Numbered from the stretch's first letter, positions 28,901 to 39,072 are shown. The stretch: 64,000 nt of DNA from Ereboglobus luteus (GCF_003096195.1 NZ_CP023004.1:593501-657500), one strand, 5' to 3'. A program made the numbers and translations. The notes: generated from the letters alone by a model not told the origin.

Positions 28901-30436
28901 TTGACCACGCTTAAAAACACTCCCGACTTCGAAGCGCTCATCCGCCAGTTTCACCACGCCGAGGGAAGCGCCCTCGCGCCACTCTCGCCCGAGGACCGCC
29001 CGCTGCACGGCCAGACGCTCTACCTCGCCAGTTGCGAACTCGAAATGCGCTTTGGCAGTTTCCGCGCGCATATTTTTCAGGACATCATCGACAAGCACTA
29101 CCTCATCGCGCTCGCGCACGGCGACATCACCAGCGCCGAACCTCTCCACATCCGCATGCACTCCTCGTGCGTGACAAGTGAAACCCTGCGCGGCTGCGAT
29201 TGCGATTGCGTCGAACAACTCGAAAGCGCGCTCGTGCTCATCGCCAAAAAACGCCGCGGCATCCTCTTCTATCTCATGCAGGAGGGCCGCGGAGTCGGCT
29301 ACGCCGCCAAGGCGCGCGACCGCATGATCGTGCAAGCCTCCGGCGACCGCCTCACCACCTTCGACGCCTACGCCTCGATGGGGCTCAAAAAAGACCACCG
29401 CCACTACGACAACATCTCGCAAATCTGCCACCTCCTCGGCATCCGCGCGCCTTTCAACGTCCTCACGAACAACCCCGACAAAGTCGCCGCCCTCCGCGCG
29501 CAAGGCATCCCCATCGCCGCCACCGAGCCGCTCGAAGTCGAGCCCTCCCCCTTCAACCTCGCCTACCTCACATCGAAAGCCACCTGCGGCGGCCACAACC
29601 TCAAGCGCCCCACCGTCAGCAAGGTCCGCCGCGCCGCGCCGCCCGAGCCCGTCGCCGCCTTCCGCCCGCACGCCCTCGCCAACGCACGCCGCTTCATCTA
29701 CGCCGCCAGCTATTTTCTCCCCATAAAACAAGTCGACGACTGCGCGCTGCTAACCGGCGAACAATACCAAAAAATAACCGACGCCCACCGCGCGCTCATC
29801 CTCGAGCACACGCCGCTTCGCGACAACCGCCACCTCGTAAAAATCTCCCCCGCCGCCCTCGCCGCGCACCGCAAGGCCAACCCCGGCGACACCGTCACCG
29901 ACCTTCTCGCCGCGCCCTACTGGTTCCGCACGCACGTTTATTACGACATCGTCACCTGTCAGGAACACGTCGTCCTCACGCACGGCCAGCCGCGCGCCGG
30001 CGACATCCCCGTGGTGCGCCTCCACAGCGAGGCGCTCTTCAACCGCTTCCCGCTCCGCACCGCCGCCAACCGCGACAAAATGAAGCAGTCCGTGAAGCAC
30101 ATCATAACCTACGGCTGCGGCGCGCTCCTGCTCATCTACAACGACGGACGAGGCGCCGGCTTCGGGGCCTACGCCACCGACCTCATGATGACGCAAACCG
30201 GCCAGGCCCGCACCACCGACGAGTCCTACCGCAAGCTCGGCATCAGTTACGACAGCCGCGACTACGACGCCGCGATGCTCCTTTTGAGGCAGCACATCCC
30301 AAATGAAAAAATCCAGATGGTGATGAACAACCCCGACAGCCTCGTGAAGAAAAACGAATACATCGCCGCATTAAAAGCGCACGCCATCGACGTGGACCGC
30401 TGGATATTCCTGGACGAACACCCGGTGTATGAGTGA
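28901..30436 (+). CDS. Double-domain GTP cyclohydrolase II family protein
   Basis: The 511-residue protein contains two copies of the RibA fold. The first (about 40-215) has the zinc cysteines in 'SSCVTSETLRGCDCDC' and 'MQEGRGVGYAAK', as in active RibA, which opens GTP in riboflavin synthesis. The second (about 360-505) keeps 'RLHSEALFNRFPLR' and 'YNDGRGAGFGAYATDLM' but has lost the zinc cysteines, so it is probably inactive or regulatory. The start is a TTG 13 bases after the permease stop, as no earlier ATG fits. Coupling to a purine permease suggests either riboflavin supply or a purine/pyrimidine catabolic role, as for the RibA-like Urc1 of yeast. The family is clear, the exact reaction is not. 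Confidence 0.82.
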   Translation: MTTLKNTPDFEALIRQFHHAEGSALAPLSPEDRPLHGQTLYLASCELEMRFGSFRAHIFQDIIDKHYLIALAHGDITSAEPLHIRMHSSCVTSETLRGCDCDCVEQLESALVLIAKKRRGILFYLMQEGRGVGYAAKARDRMIVQASGDRLTTFDAYASMGLKKDHRHYDNISQICHLLGIRAPFNVLTNNPDKVAALRAQGIPIAATEPLEVEPSPFNLAYLTSKATCGGHNLKRPTVSKVRRAAPPEPVAAFRPHALANARRFIYAASYFLPIKQVDDCALLTGEQYQKITDAHRALILEHTPLRDNRHLVKISPAALAAHRKANPGDTVTDLLAAPYWFRTHVYYDIVTCQEHVVLTHGQPRAGDIPVVRLHSEALFNRFPLRTAANRDKMKQSVKHIITYGCGALLLIYNDGRGAGFGAYATDLMMTQTGQARTTDESYRKLGISYDSRDYDAAMLLLRQHIPNEKIQMVMNNPDSLVKKNEYIAALKAHAIDVDRWIFLDEHPVYE

Positions 30437-30478
30437 GCGGCTTTGACGCATGCGCGCCTTGTTATGCCGCGTTTTTAG

Positions 30479-30516
30479 GCAGGGCGGTTTCGATGTTCCG
30501 AGCGGCAGCGACAGTA
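30479..30516. repeat. Dispersed repeat family I (copy 3)
   Basis: gcagggcggtttcgatgttc, followed by cgagcggcagcgaca, matches 11953-11990 (ggcagggcggtttcgccgtt then ccaagcaccagcgaca). It lies in the 162-base gap between the convergent cyclohydrolase and META-domain genes. Confidence 0.55.
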
Positions 30517-30598
30517 TGACAACCGTCGCGTTTGCCGCTCGTAATTCTCGGCGAGCGCGCCCCACCCGTTAAGGTCTAAAACGCGCTCGCAACCGGAA

Positions 30599-31078
30599 TC
30601 ACTCCACTTTTTCGATGAATGTCGCCAGCACGGTTTCGCCGCCAAGAAGATCGAGCTTTCCGTTCACGATCCGCCAGCCCGTCACCGAGGGGAAGATTTT
30701 GTTGTATTTGTTCTCAAGCTCCATGTCGGGCTGCGGCCCCGCCATGCGGGTCGAAACCATCATGCCAAACGAAAGATTCGTGCCATCCAGTTTATACAGG
30801 CCGCTGTAATTGTTGACCGGCGACTTGCCTGCCGCGCGGGTGTTCGTCGCGTCGAACTGCAAGGTGGGCAGCCCCCTGTAGTCGGACGCATTCAGCACAA
30901 CCCCGCCAAGGCTTTCCAGCCTCCAGGATTTCGACACCAGCACCGCCGGGTCGGTTTGCGTGATAGTGGCCGCGGCGGCCACCGCCGGCTTCGCCGATTT
31001 GTCCGCGCACGCCGATACGAAAAGCGACAGCGCCGCAATAAAAGTGAGAGAAACGATTGTCCGTGTATGTTTAGTCAT
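30599..31078 (-). CDS. META-domain lipoprotein (HslJ-like)
   Basis: The 159-residue product has a lipoprotein signal with lipobox 'LFVSAC' (Cys24), then a short linker and a META domain: 'SWRLESLGGV' at its start, 'NNYSGLYKLDGTNLSFG' and 'VNGKLDLLGGETVLATF'. META-domain proteins such as HslJ sit in the outer membrane or periplasm and have been linked to stress or antibiotic tolerance. Exact function unknown. It faces away from the TonB receptor gene across a repeat-rich 665-base gap. Confidence 0.85.
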   Translation of the reverse strand: MTKHTRTIVSLTFIAALSLFVSACADKSAKPAVAAAATITQTDPAVLVSKSWRLESLGGVVLNASDYRGLPTLQFDATNTRAAGKSPVNNYSGLYKLDGTNLSFGMMVSTRMAGPQPDMELENKYNKIFPSVTGWRIVNGKLDLLGGETVLATFIEKVE

Positions 31079-31166
31079 GATGTTGAATTGAACAGTTCGC
31101 CCATAAATGGTTCCGAAAACAGCAAAAATGCAACCCCGTCAGGTTTTTTCAAAATAAACTTACACT

Positions 31167-31462
31167 TGGATCGCGGAAGCGCGGAAGGGCGGAAAAACGG
31201 AGAGACGAAATCATGGAGAAATTGACGCAGCATTTCCGCATCTTCGCCCTTTCGCATTTTCGTGATTAAACAAAATGGAATAGCCGCCAAAAAGCGCAAG
31301 AGGCGCAAAACGATTTGATCGCGGAAGCGCGGAAAGTCGGAGCCCTGCAGAAGCTCCACCGCAACCGAATGGCTGTCGTGGCGCGGACTGTCATGCCGGT
31401 TTGGAACCATGGAAAATTTGACCCAGCACTTCCGCATTTCCGCCCTTTCGCGCTTCCGCGAT
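31167..31462. repeat. Family C repeat array, left of the TonB receptor (two copies)
   Basis: Copy 1 (about 31167-31268, shortened) and copy 2 (about 31315-31462) start ggatcgcggaagcgcggaag or ttgatcgcggaagcgcggaa and end in the reverse complement, for example cgcgcttccgcgatttt. The unit is thus itself an inverted repeat of the motif gcggaag. A conserved spacer (aatagccgccaaaaagcgca) separates the copies. Reading frames here are artefacts of the repeat. The remaining bases up to 31743 hold no gene I can support and should contain the receptor promoter. Confidence 0.85.
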
Positions 31463-31743
31463 TTTGATGATTTCCACAAAAGCATATAAGCGTTCATCCA
31501 CGCGGTGAGTTGTAACCCCTGAATGCCCATCTTTCGTATTCTTACGAAAAATCAAAGTCTTACTGTAATTTTCGGGCAAGCTGGCGCGCGTAATCAGCCC
31601 CGCGCAGTCTGCGGCTAAAGCTTAATCCTTGGATCCCCTCACCCCGCAAAAAAAACGATGACCCACACACTGTCATTTTTTCGCTTTGCTCCCCGTGCGA
31701 GACCCAAGGCCCCCGCACAAAGAACCCAGAAACTGAAGAACCC

Positions 31744-34700
31744 ATGAACACCAATAAACAGATATCACGTTTGCGTTTTGCGTCCATGGCCGTCGGCGGA
31801 CTTGTTTTGTCCGGCACGCTGGCGATGGCGCAGGCAGTCAGGCCCGAAACCACCCCGACATCCGACACCGCGCCGATCCCCGTCACAACACGGGCCGCCA
31901 CCCCGGCTCCGATTGATGACGACGTCGTCATGATGTCCCCCTTCCAAGTGGATGCGACAAAGGACAAAGGTTATTATGCCGAAAACACCCTCGCCGGCAG
32001 CCGCATGCGAACAAATATCTCCGACTTGGGCGCGGCGATCTCGGTGATCACAAAACAGCAGATGGAAGACACCGCCTCGCTGGATATCAACGACGTGTTC
32101 AGGTATGAAATCAACGCGGAGGGTTCATCAACCTATACGCCAATCAGCGCCCCCGGACGCGCCGCGACGGGGTATGCGGACAACATCAGCGGCAACAGCA
32201 CGGGCGGCGGTGAAATCAGAACCAACTCGGGCGCCAACCGGCTGCGCGGCATGGGCGCGCCCAGCATGGCGTTGAATTACTATTCGGCGCTCTCCCAGAT
32301 TCCGTTCGATTCCTACAACGCCGCCTCCGTCGAAATCAACCGCGGCCCGAACTCGCTGCTCTTCGGCATGGGCAATCCCGCCGGCATCGTCAACATGAGC
32401 ATGGCGCAAGCGTTGATAAACAAAAACACGGCGCAAGTGATGGTGCGCATCGATGACCGCGGCTCAAACCGCGCCTCGTTCAATTTCAACAAGACGCTCA
32501 TCAAGGACAAACTGGCCGTCTATGGCGCGCTTTTGTATAATGACGAGCAATTCGAGCGGAAGCCCTCCTACGACATCACTCGCAGGCAGTATGCCACCGT
32601 CACCTACCAGCCGTTCAAGAGAACCAAGATCACCGCCAGCATCGAAGGCTACAAAAACGACGGCCGCCGCCCCAACTTTATGACGCCAAAGGATTATGTG
32701 ACCAGCTGGGTCAATGCGGGGAAACCCGGTTATGATCCGCGAAACGGCGCGTTTGTCCTCGCGGATGGCTCCGTGGTGCCCTATGTCACAAACGCGAACT
32801 CCCCGCTTGCGGAAAACATGGTGAACTACCTCAAGGGACTGCCCAACTTCGACACCGCAAAATATACCGAAAAAAGAACCGACGGACGGCTCACGGGCGC
32901 CACCTACGACGGCGTGAATGTTTTCACGGCGGACATCATCACCAACATAAAATCCCCCATGCGCATTCCCGGCATTGGAATCCATGCGTCGAGACCTTTC
33001 CAGATGCTCGACGGCGGGAACAGCGTCGGGTTTTATGAGACCGCCGCCGACCGGGTGCTCCCATCCTGGGGGACCAAAACAGTCACGCCAGCCGAGGCGG
33101 ACATCTGGGCAAACCCCGTCTGGTATAACGCCTATAACGCATCCTACACGCGCTCCCAAGGAAACGCCGCGGAATACGCCGCAACCATGCCCAGCTACAA
33201 GGACCCGGGAGTTTCCAACTCGGCGATTTATGATTGGACCGACATCAACACCAACCAGATGAACTTCGCCGAGGCCCGGAACACCAACTACAATGTTGAG
33301 TTCGAGCAGGAAATACTCCCCGGCTTGCTGCACTTCAGCGCCGGCTGGTTCAGGCAGGACTACAGGGCGGTGCAAAACTACACCGTCGCCCAGCTCGACG
33401 CGGCAACCCTGTATGTGGACACCAACCTGTATCTCCCGGACGGGACGGAAAACAAATACTTCGGGCAAGTCTATCTGGAGGACACGGACGCGGACACATG
33501 GGAAACCAGCATCAACTCCGACCAATACCGAGCCATGCTGGCCTTTACCCCGGACTTCACCAAAAACAAGGGTTGGACCCGCTGGTTGGGACGCCACAAC
33601 ATTCTCGGGCTCGTCTCCCATCAGGAAACCGAGACCAAGACCTATCGGAAGCGCCTCATGTTCGTGGGCGCGGGCAATCAGGCGAGCGCCTTGCGATACC
33701 TGCCCGATCCGACGCTGGGCAGCACCTGGTCCTACACTGACGGCCACGGCTCCCGGATTGGTCGCAGCGAGGATGGACGGGCCGCCTATCGCATGTATTA
33801 TCTTTCCTCCCCCGGTGATCCCAGCGGCGTGGTCACGCACTCCTCCGGCGCGTGGTCCGGCGCGACCTCCTACACGGGCGATATTCTGGGATACAATTAC
33901 AACACCAACCAATGGGAACCCTACAACATGACCATGGGGCTCTCCACCCACAGCGCCGGCACCGACAGGCAGGAACGCAGACTCCTCTCCTACAGCACGG
34001 CAATCACCAGCTACCTGTGGAAAGACAGGCTCATCACAACATTCGGCATCCGCCGCGATGAAAACAAAACCCGCACAACCGACAAAGGCGCCACAACCAA
34101 AGAGCAAAAGTTTGTGGACGGGTATTACCAGGATGAATTCGTGAATTCATTCAGGACAAATTGGAACGAACTCAAAGGCACCACAAAGACGGTTGGCTTC
34201 GTCCTGAAACCCTTCCTTAACTGGGATGCCATTGAGAAACGGGCCGCTGACGGCAATCTGTTTTGGGAGTTCGTGCGCGACTTTGGCATCAGCTACAACA
34301 AATCCGACAATTTCGACGCGCCTCCCGCATCCTACATAGATTACTTCGGCAGCACCCTGCCCCAACCTGTCGGCGACGGCAAGGACTACGGCGTGCAATT
34401 CTCGCTGTTCCAAAACAAACTCTTCACGCGCATTTCCTGGTTCAAGGCAACCAGCGAGAACAACTATATCAACCCCAGCTCGGCCGGCTCGCGCCTGGTC
34501 ACTCTCATTGACACCAACTCATTTCGCGGCTGGGCGGAACGAATCGCCCTGCTCAACCTCACCAATATGAACGTCGTGGGAGCTCCCACCGACACCGCCG
34601 ACTGGGTAAACCTCGCACGGGCTTCGATCAACGAGGACACGCTCAAGACGGAAATATCAAGGATATGGGGACAGGATTATGATTACTACACGAACCTGCC

Positions 34701-35502
34701 CGGAATACCTTACGGCTCCCAATCGCTGGAGGCCAAGGGTGTCGAAGTCATGATGAACTACAATCCCACTCCCAACTGGACCATGCGGCTCACCGCGGGA
34801 AAACAAAGATCTGTTTATAACAACGTTCTGAAGGAATTCGACGCGTGGTATAATCACCGAAACCAATTCATGGAGAATGCGCGCGCCGCCGACTTCCTCA
34901 ACGCGGACAAGCAGCAATACGCCACCTACACACCGTTCAATTCGACGACACCGGTCATTTTGGATGAGTTCTGGAAGAGTTCGGGTTATATAGCCGAATA
35001 CGGTCCCAACAATACGTATGGATACAGAAACGCCCGCGACTATTACGAAGGCGTGGTGACACCGGAGGAGCAATTGGCCAAGATTCTGCAAGGACAAGTT
35101 GCGCCGGGACAACGGAAGTATCGCGCCTCCTTTGTTACCAACTATGTCTTCACCCATGGTCCCCTGAAAGGTTTCTCCGTTGGCGGCGCCCAGCGCTGGG
35201 AGGACAAGGCCATTATTGGCTATTATGGCAAAGCCAGCAACCCTGCCACGCCCAACAAGATCGACATGGCGGACACCTCGCGCCCGATGTATGACAGCGC
35301 CAATTGGTATACCGACCTCTGGGTCGCCTACACATGCAAGGTCTTCAACAACAAAGCGCGCATGAAAATCCAACTCAATGTGACCGATGTCTTCCAAGAC
35401 GGAGAGTTGCAAGTGGTCGCGAGAAACTACGACGGCTCCCCCGTCTCGTATCGCATCATGGACCCGCGCAAGTTCATCCTGACGGCCACCTTCGATTTCT
35501 AA
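31744..35502 (+). CDS. TonB-dependent outer-membrane receptor
   Basis: The 1252-residue product has a signal peptide (about 1-29, ending 'GTLAMAQA'), then a plug with 'MMSPFQVDATKDKGYYAENT' and 'LAGSRMRTNISDLGAAISVI', the form typical of Opitutaceae receptors, and a long beta-barrel ending in Phe (ATFDF). Such proteins import large or scarce substrates (glycans, siderophores, vitamins) using TonB energy. The ligand cannot be read. No SusD partner or glycosidase is beside it. The gene ends at a strong terminator and is flanked on both sides by arrays of the same repeat, which suggests it can be moved or duplicated as a unit. Confidence 0.93.
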   Translation: MNTNKQISRLRFASMAVGGLVLSGTLAMAQAVRPETTPTSDTAPIPVTTRAATPAPIDDDVVMMSPFQVDATKDKGYYAENTLAGSRMRTNISDLGAAISVITKQQMEDTASLDINDVFRYEINAEGSSTYTPISAPGRAATGYADNISGNSTGGGEIRTNSGANRLRGMGAPSMALNYYSALSQIPFDSYNAASVEINRGPNSLLFGMGNPAGIVNMSMAQALINKNTAQVMVRIDDRGSNRASFNFNKTLIKDKLAVYGALLYNDEQFERKPSYDITRRQYATVTYQPFKRTKITASIEGYKNDGRRPNFMTPKDYVTSWVNAGKPGYDPRNGAFVLADGSVVPYVTNANSPLAENMVNYLKGLPNFDTAKYTEKRTDGRLTGATYDGVNVFTADIITNIKSPMRIPGIGIHASRPFQMLDGGNSVGFYETAADRVLPSWGTKTVTPAEADIWANPVWYNAYNASYTRSQGNAAEYAATMPSYKDPGVSNSAIYDWTDINTNQMNFAEARNTNYNVEFEQEILPGLLHFSAGWFRQDYRAVQNYTVAQLDAATLYVDTNLYLPDGTENKYFGQVYLEDTDADTWETSINSDQYRAMLAFTPDFTKNKGWTRWLGRHNILGLVSHQETETKTYRKRLMFVGAGNQASALRYLPDPTLGSTWSYTDGHGSRIGRSEDGRAAYRMYYLSSPGDPSGVVTHSSGAWSGATSYTGDILGYNYNTNQWEPYNMTMGLSTHSAGTDRQERRLLSYSTAITSYLWKDRLITTFGIRRDENKTRTTDKGATTKEQKFVDGYYQDEFVNSFRTNWNELKGTTKTVGFVLKPFLNWDAIEKRAADGNLFWEFVRDFGISYNKSDNFDAPPASYIDYFGSTLPQPVGDGKDYGVQFSLFQNKLFTRISWFKATSENNYINPSSAGSRLVTLIDTNSFRGWAERIALLNLTNMNVVGAPTDTADWVNLARASINEDTLKTEISRIWGQDYDYYTNLPGIPYGSQSLEAKGVEVMMNYNPTPNWTMRLTAGKQRSVYNNVLKEFDAWYNHRNQFMENARAADFLNADKQQYATYTPFNSTTPVILDEFWKSSGYIAEYGPNNTYGYRNARDYYEGVVTPEEQLAKILQGQVAPGQRKYRASFVTNYVFTHGPLKGFSVGGAQRWEDKAIIGYYGKASNPATPNKIDMADTSRPMYDSANWYTDLWVAYTCKVFNNKARMKIQLNVTDVFQDGELQVVARNYDGSPVSYRIMDPRKFILTATFDF

Positions 35503-35536
35503 GCCGGTTCATGGGTTTTGACCGACTGGTCCGAGC

Positions 35537-35568
35537 AAAGGCATCCCCAAAAAGGGGATGCCTTTTTT
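35537..35568 (+). terminator. Rho-independent terminator of the TonB receptor gene
   Basis: A stem aaaggcatcccc / ggggatgccttt with a short A-rich loop is followed by a T-run (ttttttat). It lies about 35 bases after the stop codon. Confidence 0.9.
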
Positions 35569-35605
35569 ATCGAAGCACTTTAGAAAATAGAAAGACACAA
35601 AAAGA

Positions 35606-36187
35606 ATTGATCGCGAAAGCGCGGAAGGACGGAAAATCGGAACCATTTAAGAAGCTCCGCCACAATCGAATAGCCTTCGTAGCGCGGACTGCCAAGGCTG
35701 CCGGTTTGGAATCATGGAAATTTGACTCAGTTTTTCCGCACCTCCGCTCTTCCGCGTTTCCGCGATTAACCGAATGGATAGCCACAAAAAGGCACAAGAG
35801 GCGCAAAAGAATTGATCGCGGAAACGCGGAAGGACGGAAAGCCGGAATCATTTAAGAAACTTCGCCACAACCGAATAGCCTTGGTAGCGCGGACTGCCAA
35901 GGCTGCCGGTTTGGAATCATGGAAATTTGACTCAGCTTTTCTGCACTTCCGCCCTTCCGCGTTTTCGCGATTAGCCAAATGGAATAGCCACAAAAAGGCA
36001 CAAGAGACGCAAAAAAGAATTGATCGCGGAAGCGCGGAAGAACGGAAGTGCGGAATCATTTAAGAAGCTCTGTCTCAATCGAATAGCCTTCGTAACGCGG
36101 ACTGCCAAGTCTGCCGGTTTGTAATCCTGGAAATTTGACTCAGCTTTCCGAACTTCCGCACTTCCGCTCTTCCGCGTTTCCGCGATT
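35606..36187. repeat. Family C repeat array, right of the TonB receptor (three copies)
   Basis: Three direct copies start at 35606, 35811 and 36019 (periods 205 and 208). Each runs from attgatcgcggaagcgcgga to ttccgcgtttccgcgatta and contains in its middle a family D-like tract (tagcgcggactgccaaggct). Copies differ by scattered substitutions. The same unit, in the same orientation, occurs twice at 31167-31462. Short frames here are repeat artefacts. Confidence 0.9.
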
Positions 36188-36282
36188 ATGTATTTTCGGT
36201 GAAGCAAAATTCTTGTGTTCAAAACAAGGAGGTGCATTGTGTTGGGCTATCCCAAGAACAGTAAGCCTGACAAGATGTTACC

Positions 36283-36812
36283 ATGTCCCCTCCCGACCTC
36301 ATTCCCGTGGAGCATGTCCAATCGCGAATCCTCGTGCTGCGCGGTCAACGGGTCATAATCGACAGGGATTTGGCCCGGCTTTACGGCGTGACCACCAAGC
36401 GGCTGAATGAACAGGTGAAACGCAATCAACGGCGGTTTCCCGAGGATTTTGTTTTTCAACTCACCAAGGCGGAAAAGACAGAGGTGGTCGCAAAATGCGA
36501 CCACCTTGGCAACTTGCGATTTAGCAATACATTGCCTTATGCCTTCACCGAGCATGGGGCGATTCAGGCGGCCAATGTGATAAACTCTGCCACCGCCGAG
36601 AAAATGGGCGTGATGGTTGTCCGAACGTTCATTCAACTCCGGCAAATGATGGGGAGTCACAAGACTCTCACGGCAAAGCTGACTGAATGGATGCGCGCTT
36701 GGGCGAACATGACGAGCAAATCGCCCTGCTGGTTGAAGCCATTCGCAATCTCACTATACTTGGAAGCCCGATTCATAAGCGGAAAATCGGTTTTGTTTGC
36801 ACTGATGCCTGA
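36283..36812 (+). CDS. ORF6N domain protein, interrupted by a one-base frameshift
   Basis: The N-terminal domain 'VILVLRGQRVIIDRDLARLY'-type sequence (residues about 10-95, with 'GVTTKRLNEQVKRNQRRFPE' and 'FTEHGAIQAANVI') is the ORF6N DNA-binding domain found in phage antirepressors and mobile islands. After 'KTLTAKLTE' the frame shifts. Adding one base near 36686-36690 gives 'LDARLGEHDEQIALLVEAIR' and ends at the stop 36810-36812, the coiled C-terminus expected for the family. Unrepaired, the frame runs to 36852. It marks the left edge of the AT-rich island. It could be a decayed gene or a sequence error. Confidence 0.75.
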
Positions 36813-36858
36813 GCGTCCTTTGTCATTAACATCAAATAAATCACGCACATAAAACGCC

Positions 36859-38106
36859 ATGGGATTCTTAAACGATTGGTTGATAAGAAAGATGCAAGAT
36901 AAGCGAATTGCAGCGCATATTGTTAAAACACACGAAGTGGTGTGTAAAATAGATAATATGGATCGTGCACATGCGCTCCTCTGGGTTGGGTTTCTTATCA
37001 CTGAATCCAGAAAAGACACCATAAACATTTATCCGACATTTCACAATCCAACACGATTTTCAAGAAATGAACTATTCAATATATATAGTCTACTGGATGA
37101 CATTCGACTTAATCTAGCTCAAAAAGTGAATCAGACGCTAAATGCTTCTTACGCATCTATTCTTTTAAACGCTGAGAAAAAAAGCCATATAATAGCTACG
37201 TTGAATGGTTGGCATATTGTATTAGCAACGCTGGCTTTTGGATTGGTTCCTGACCCTAAAGATCAAGTTCGCAGTATGTGGACCATACTAAAATCTTCGC
37301 ATGATTGTTTATCATCAGCGATGCAGAAATTCAGAAGGTGCACACAAGAGATGGACAATGAAGAATTTCCATATACAGATGAAGAATATATCAATATGGG
37401 CAAAATACTTCCTGAATATTTTTTCCCAAATACAGCGCTAAATTCAGACATTACAATTAGCAACAAATCACAATGTTTGCAATCTACCTGTATAGAAGAG
37501 ATAGCAACACCTCAAGGGATAATGGAAAAAATCGCCATAAGCACACTATTGAATCAGCCCGAGCACGCGTTTATACCTGCATTAGAAAAACATTTTGAAA
37601 CTCAAGATTATAGACGAGAGATTGCAATCGCCGTTGCATACAAACAATTCAAGATTCTTGTGGAAGCATCCGAAGCGCAATACATTGAATGTGTTCAGAA
37701 AGGGAAACAATGGCCAGGAGGGCCAAAATCGCTTGACGAGATGATTAGGTTTACCGATCCAGACACAAACAAGCCTAAAGATAAGATAGCTTATTGGAGA
37801 CGATTTTGGTTTGTGAGGGCAGGCCTGTTGCTTCGCGCGGAGAGGATGGCATCTCATCGCGAGGACGCACGAGATTTTTGTATCAGAATATGGATTGGAA
37901 TTATCCGTGCATCAAAAAACACAGACGTTTTTTTTGAGCAAAGCAAACTATGGGAAAACAATGAAAAAGAATTGTTTACGCTTTATAAAACATATACGCC
38001 ACAGGAAATGATCGTTACAACCTACAATATTCATGCACCAGAATTTACAAAAGAAGATGAAAGAATGCGTCAACTTCACCGCGATATAATTTGCCAAAAC
38101 TTATAA
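36859..38106 (+). CDS. Unknown 415-residue protein of the AT-rich island
   Basis: This is a cytosolic, mostly helical protein with no signal peptide; one modestly hydrophobic stretch is 'WHIVLATLAFGLVPDPKDQV' near residues 116-135. No motif of a nuclease, ATPase or helicase is visible. Codon use is AT-rich, unlike the flanking genes, so recent transfer is likely. It lies between the ORF6N gene and the RexA/RexB-like pair in the same direction, with a 48-base gap to the next gene, so it may form part of a three-gene unit. I do not recognise the family. Confidence 0.7.
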   Translation: MGFLNDWLIRKMQDKRIAAHIVKTHEVVCKIDNMDRAHALLWVGFLITESRKDTINIYPTFHNPTRFSRNELFNIYSLLDDIRLNLAQKVNQTLNASYASILLNAEKKSHIIATLNGWHIVLATLAFGLVPDPKDQVRSMWTILKSSHDCLSSAMQKFRRCTQEMDNEEFPYTDEEYINMGKILPEYFFPNTALNSDITISNKSQCLQSTCIEEIATPQGIMEKIAISTLLNQPEHAFIPALEKHFETQDYRREIAIAVAYKQFKILVEASEAQYIECVQKGKQWPGGPKSLDEMIRFTDPDTNKPKDKIAYWRRFWFVRAGLLLRAERMASHREDARDFCIRIWIGIIRASKNTDVFFEQSKLWENNEKELFTLYKTYTPQEMIVTTYNIHAPEFTKEDERMRQLHRDIICQNL

Positions 38107-38154
38107 ATTAACAAAACCTCCACTTCCTATCCGTTCGTCAAAACCCAAACTTTT

Positions 38155-39072
38155 ATGCCAACCATTACTATATCCAGTTATCGTATACGTTTCCAAGATA
38201 CTGCGAAAAAAATTTATCTTAAAATTAATGATCCCATGTTAGATGGAGTTCATGCTTTCTTTGAAAATTATTTCGGAAAACTTCAAACAAAGAAGATTAA
38301 CGACCCGAGTAGTAAAAAAGTCCTAAGTGCAAAACAGGTAACCTCCAAATCCCCCAACTTTGAAGGTTTAGTGATAACTGGAGAATATGGATACGAAACA
38401 GAATTATTAGATGTTAAAGGAAAAAAGAAACCTTATCAACGCTCAACAACTGAAGCTGAATTGCTCCCGTTCTATTTTAGATATTATATTCCTAAAACCG
38501 GGGATTCATCGGTTCTACTTTTACAAAGATTCGGAACATCGGGTGTGAGAAAGACATTGGGTAATAATCTTTTACCTGAATTTGAAAAACAATTTTCTGG
38601 CGTTAAATTATTCATCACACCTTTAATTCCCGATGGCCTTTTGGATAAACTCATGAATGGTGGGTTACATGCCATAACATTAAGAAAGAATACATTACCG
38701 AGCGATGTATGTGATCAATTAAATGAACGAAGCATAGAAGCGGGACGCATGGACGTAGTAATAACAGCAAAGCATGGGCATGTTTTTAGTGCCATACTCA
38801 ATAAAATAAAAAATATTTTGATCGGTAATGACTATGCTCCAATATATGACGTTATACGAATCAAGGGTTTCGCACACGATAAAACATTAGTTGATATAGA
38901 ATTAGGAGGAAAAAAAAGACGTATAGATCTTAGCAACCTCACAAAACTACGAGCTATAATAGACATAACTGATGACATTAAGGTGGCGCCAAATGGACAC
39001 CCAGAGTTCGAATCTATATCAAGCGAGACCAAAAAAATAATGAATGACATTATAAACACACTGCGAATATGA
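38155..39072 (+). CDS. Cytosolic protein, RexA-like candidate
   Basis: The 305-residue soluble protein is AT-rich in codon use. The central stretch 'SSVLLLQRFGTSGVRKTLGN' and 'GVKLFITPLIPDGLLDKLMN', followed by 'GLHAITLRKN', recalls by eye the order of segments in lambda RexA. The gene overlaps the next by four bases (ATGA), and the next encodes a small four-helix membrane protein, exactly as rexA-rexB. In lambda, RexA senses phage DNA-protein intermediates and RexB depolarises the membrane to abort infection. This assignment rests on layout and weak sequence resemblance. A Kiwa-type or unrelated system is possible. Confidence 0.55.
   Translation: MPTITISSYRIRFQDTAKKIYLKINDPMLDGVHAFFENYFGKLQTKKINDPSSKKVLSAKQVTSKSPNFEGLVITGEYGYETELLDVKGKKKPYQRSTTEAELLPFYFRYYIPKTGDSSVLLLQRFGTSGVRKTLGNNLLPEFEKQFSGVKLFITPLIPDGLLDKLMNGGLHAITLRKNTLPSDVCDQLNERSIEAGRMDVVITAKHGHVFSAILNKIKNILIGNDYAPIYDVIRIKGFAHDKTLVDIELGGKKRRIDLSNLTKLRAIIDITDDIKVAPNGHPEFESISSETKKIMNDIINTLRI

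Noticed and set aside
31075..31530. Minus-strand frame of 151 residues
   Set aside because: It is made of family C repeat copies and has no other support. The same applies to frames at 35304-35855, 35766-36059 and 35971-36237.
35606..36187. CRISPR array
   Set aside because: Units are about 205 bases, are themselves palindromic, and the spacers between them are alike. No cas genes are present.
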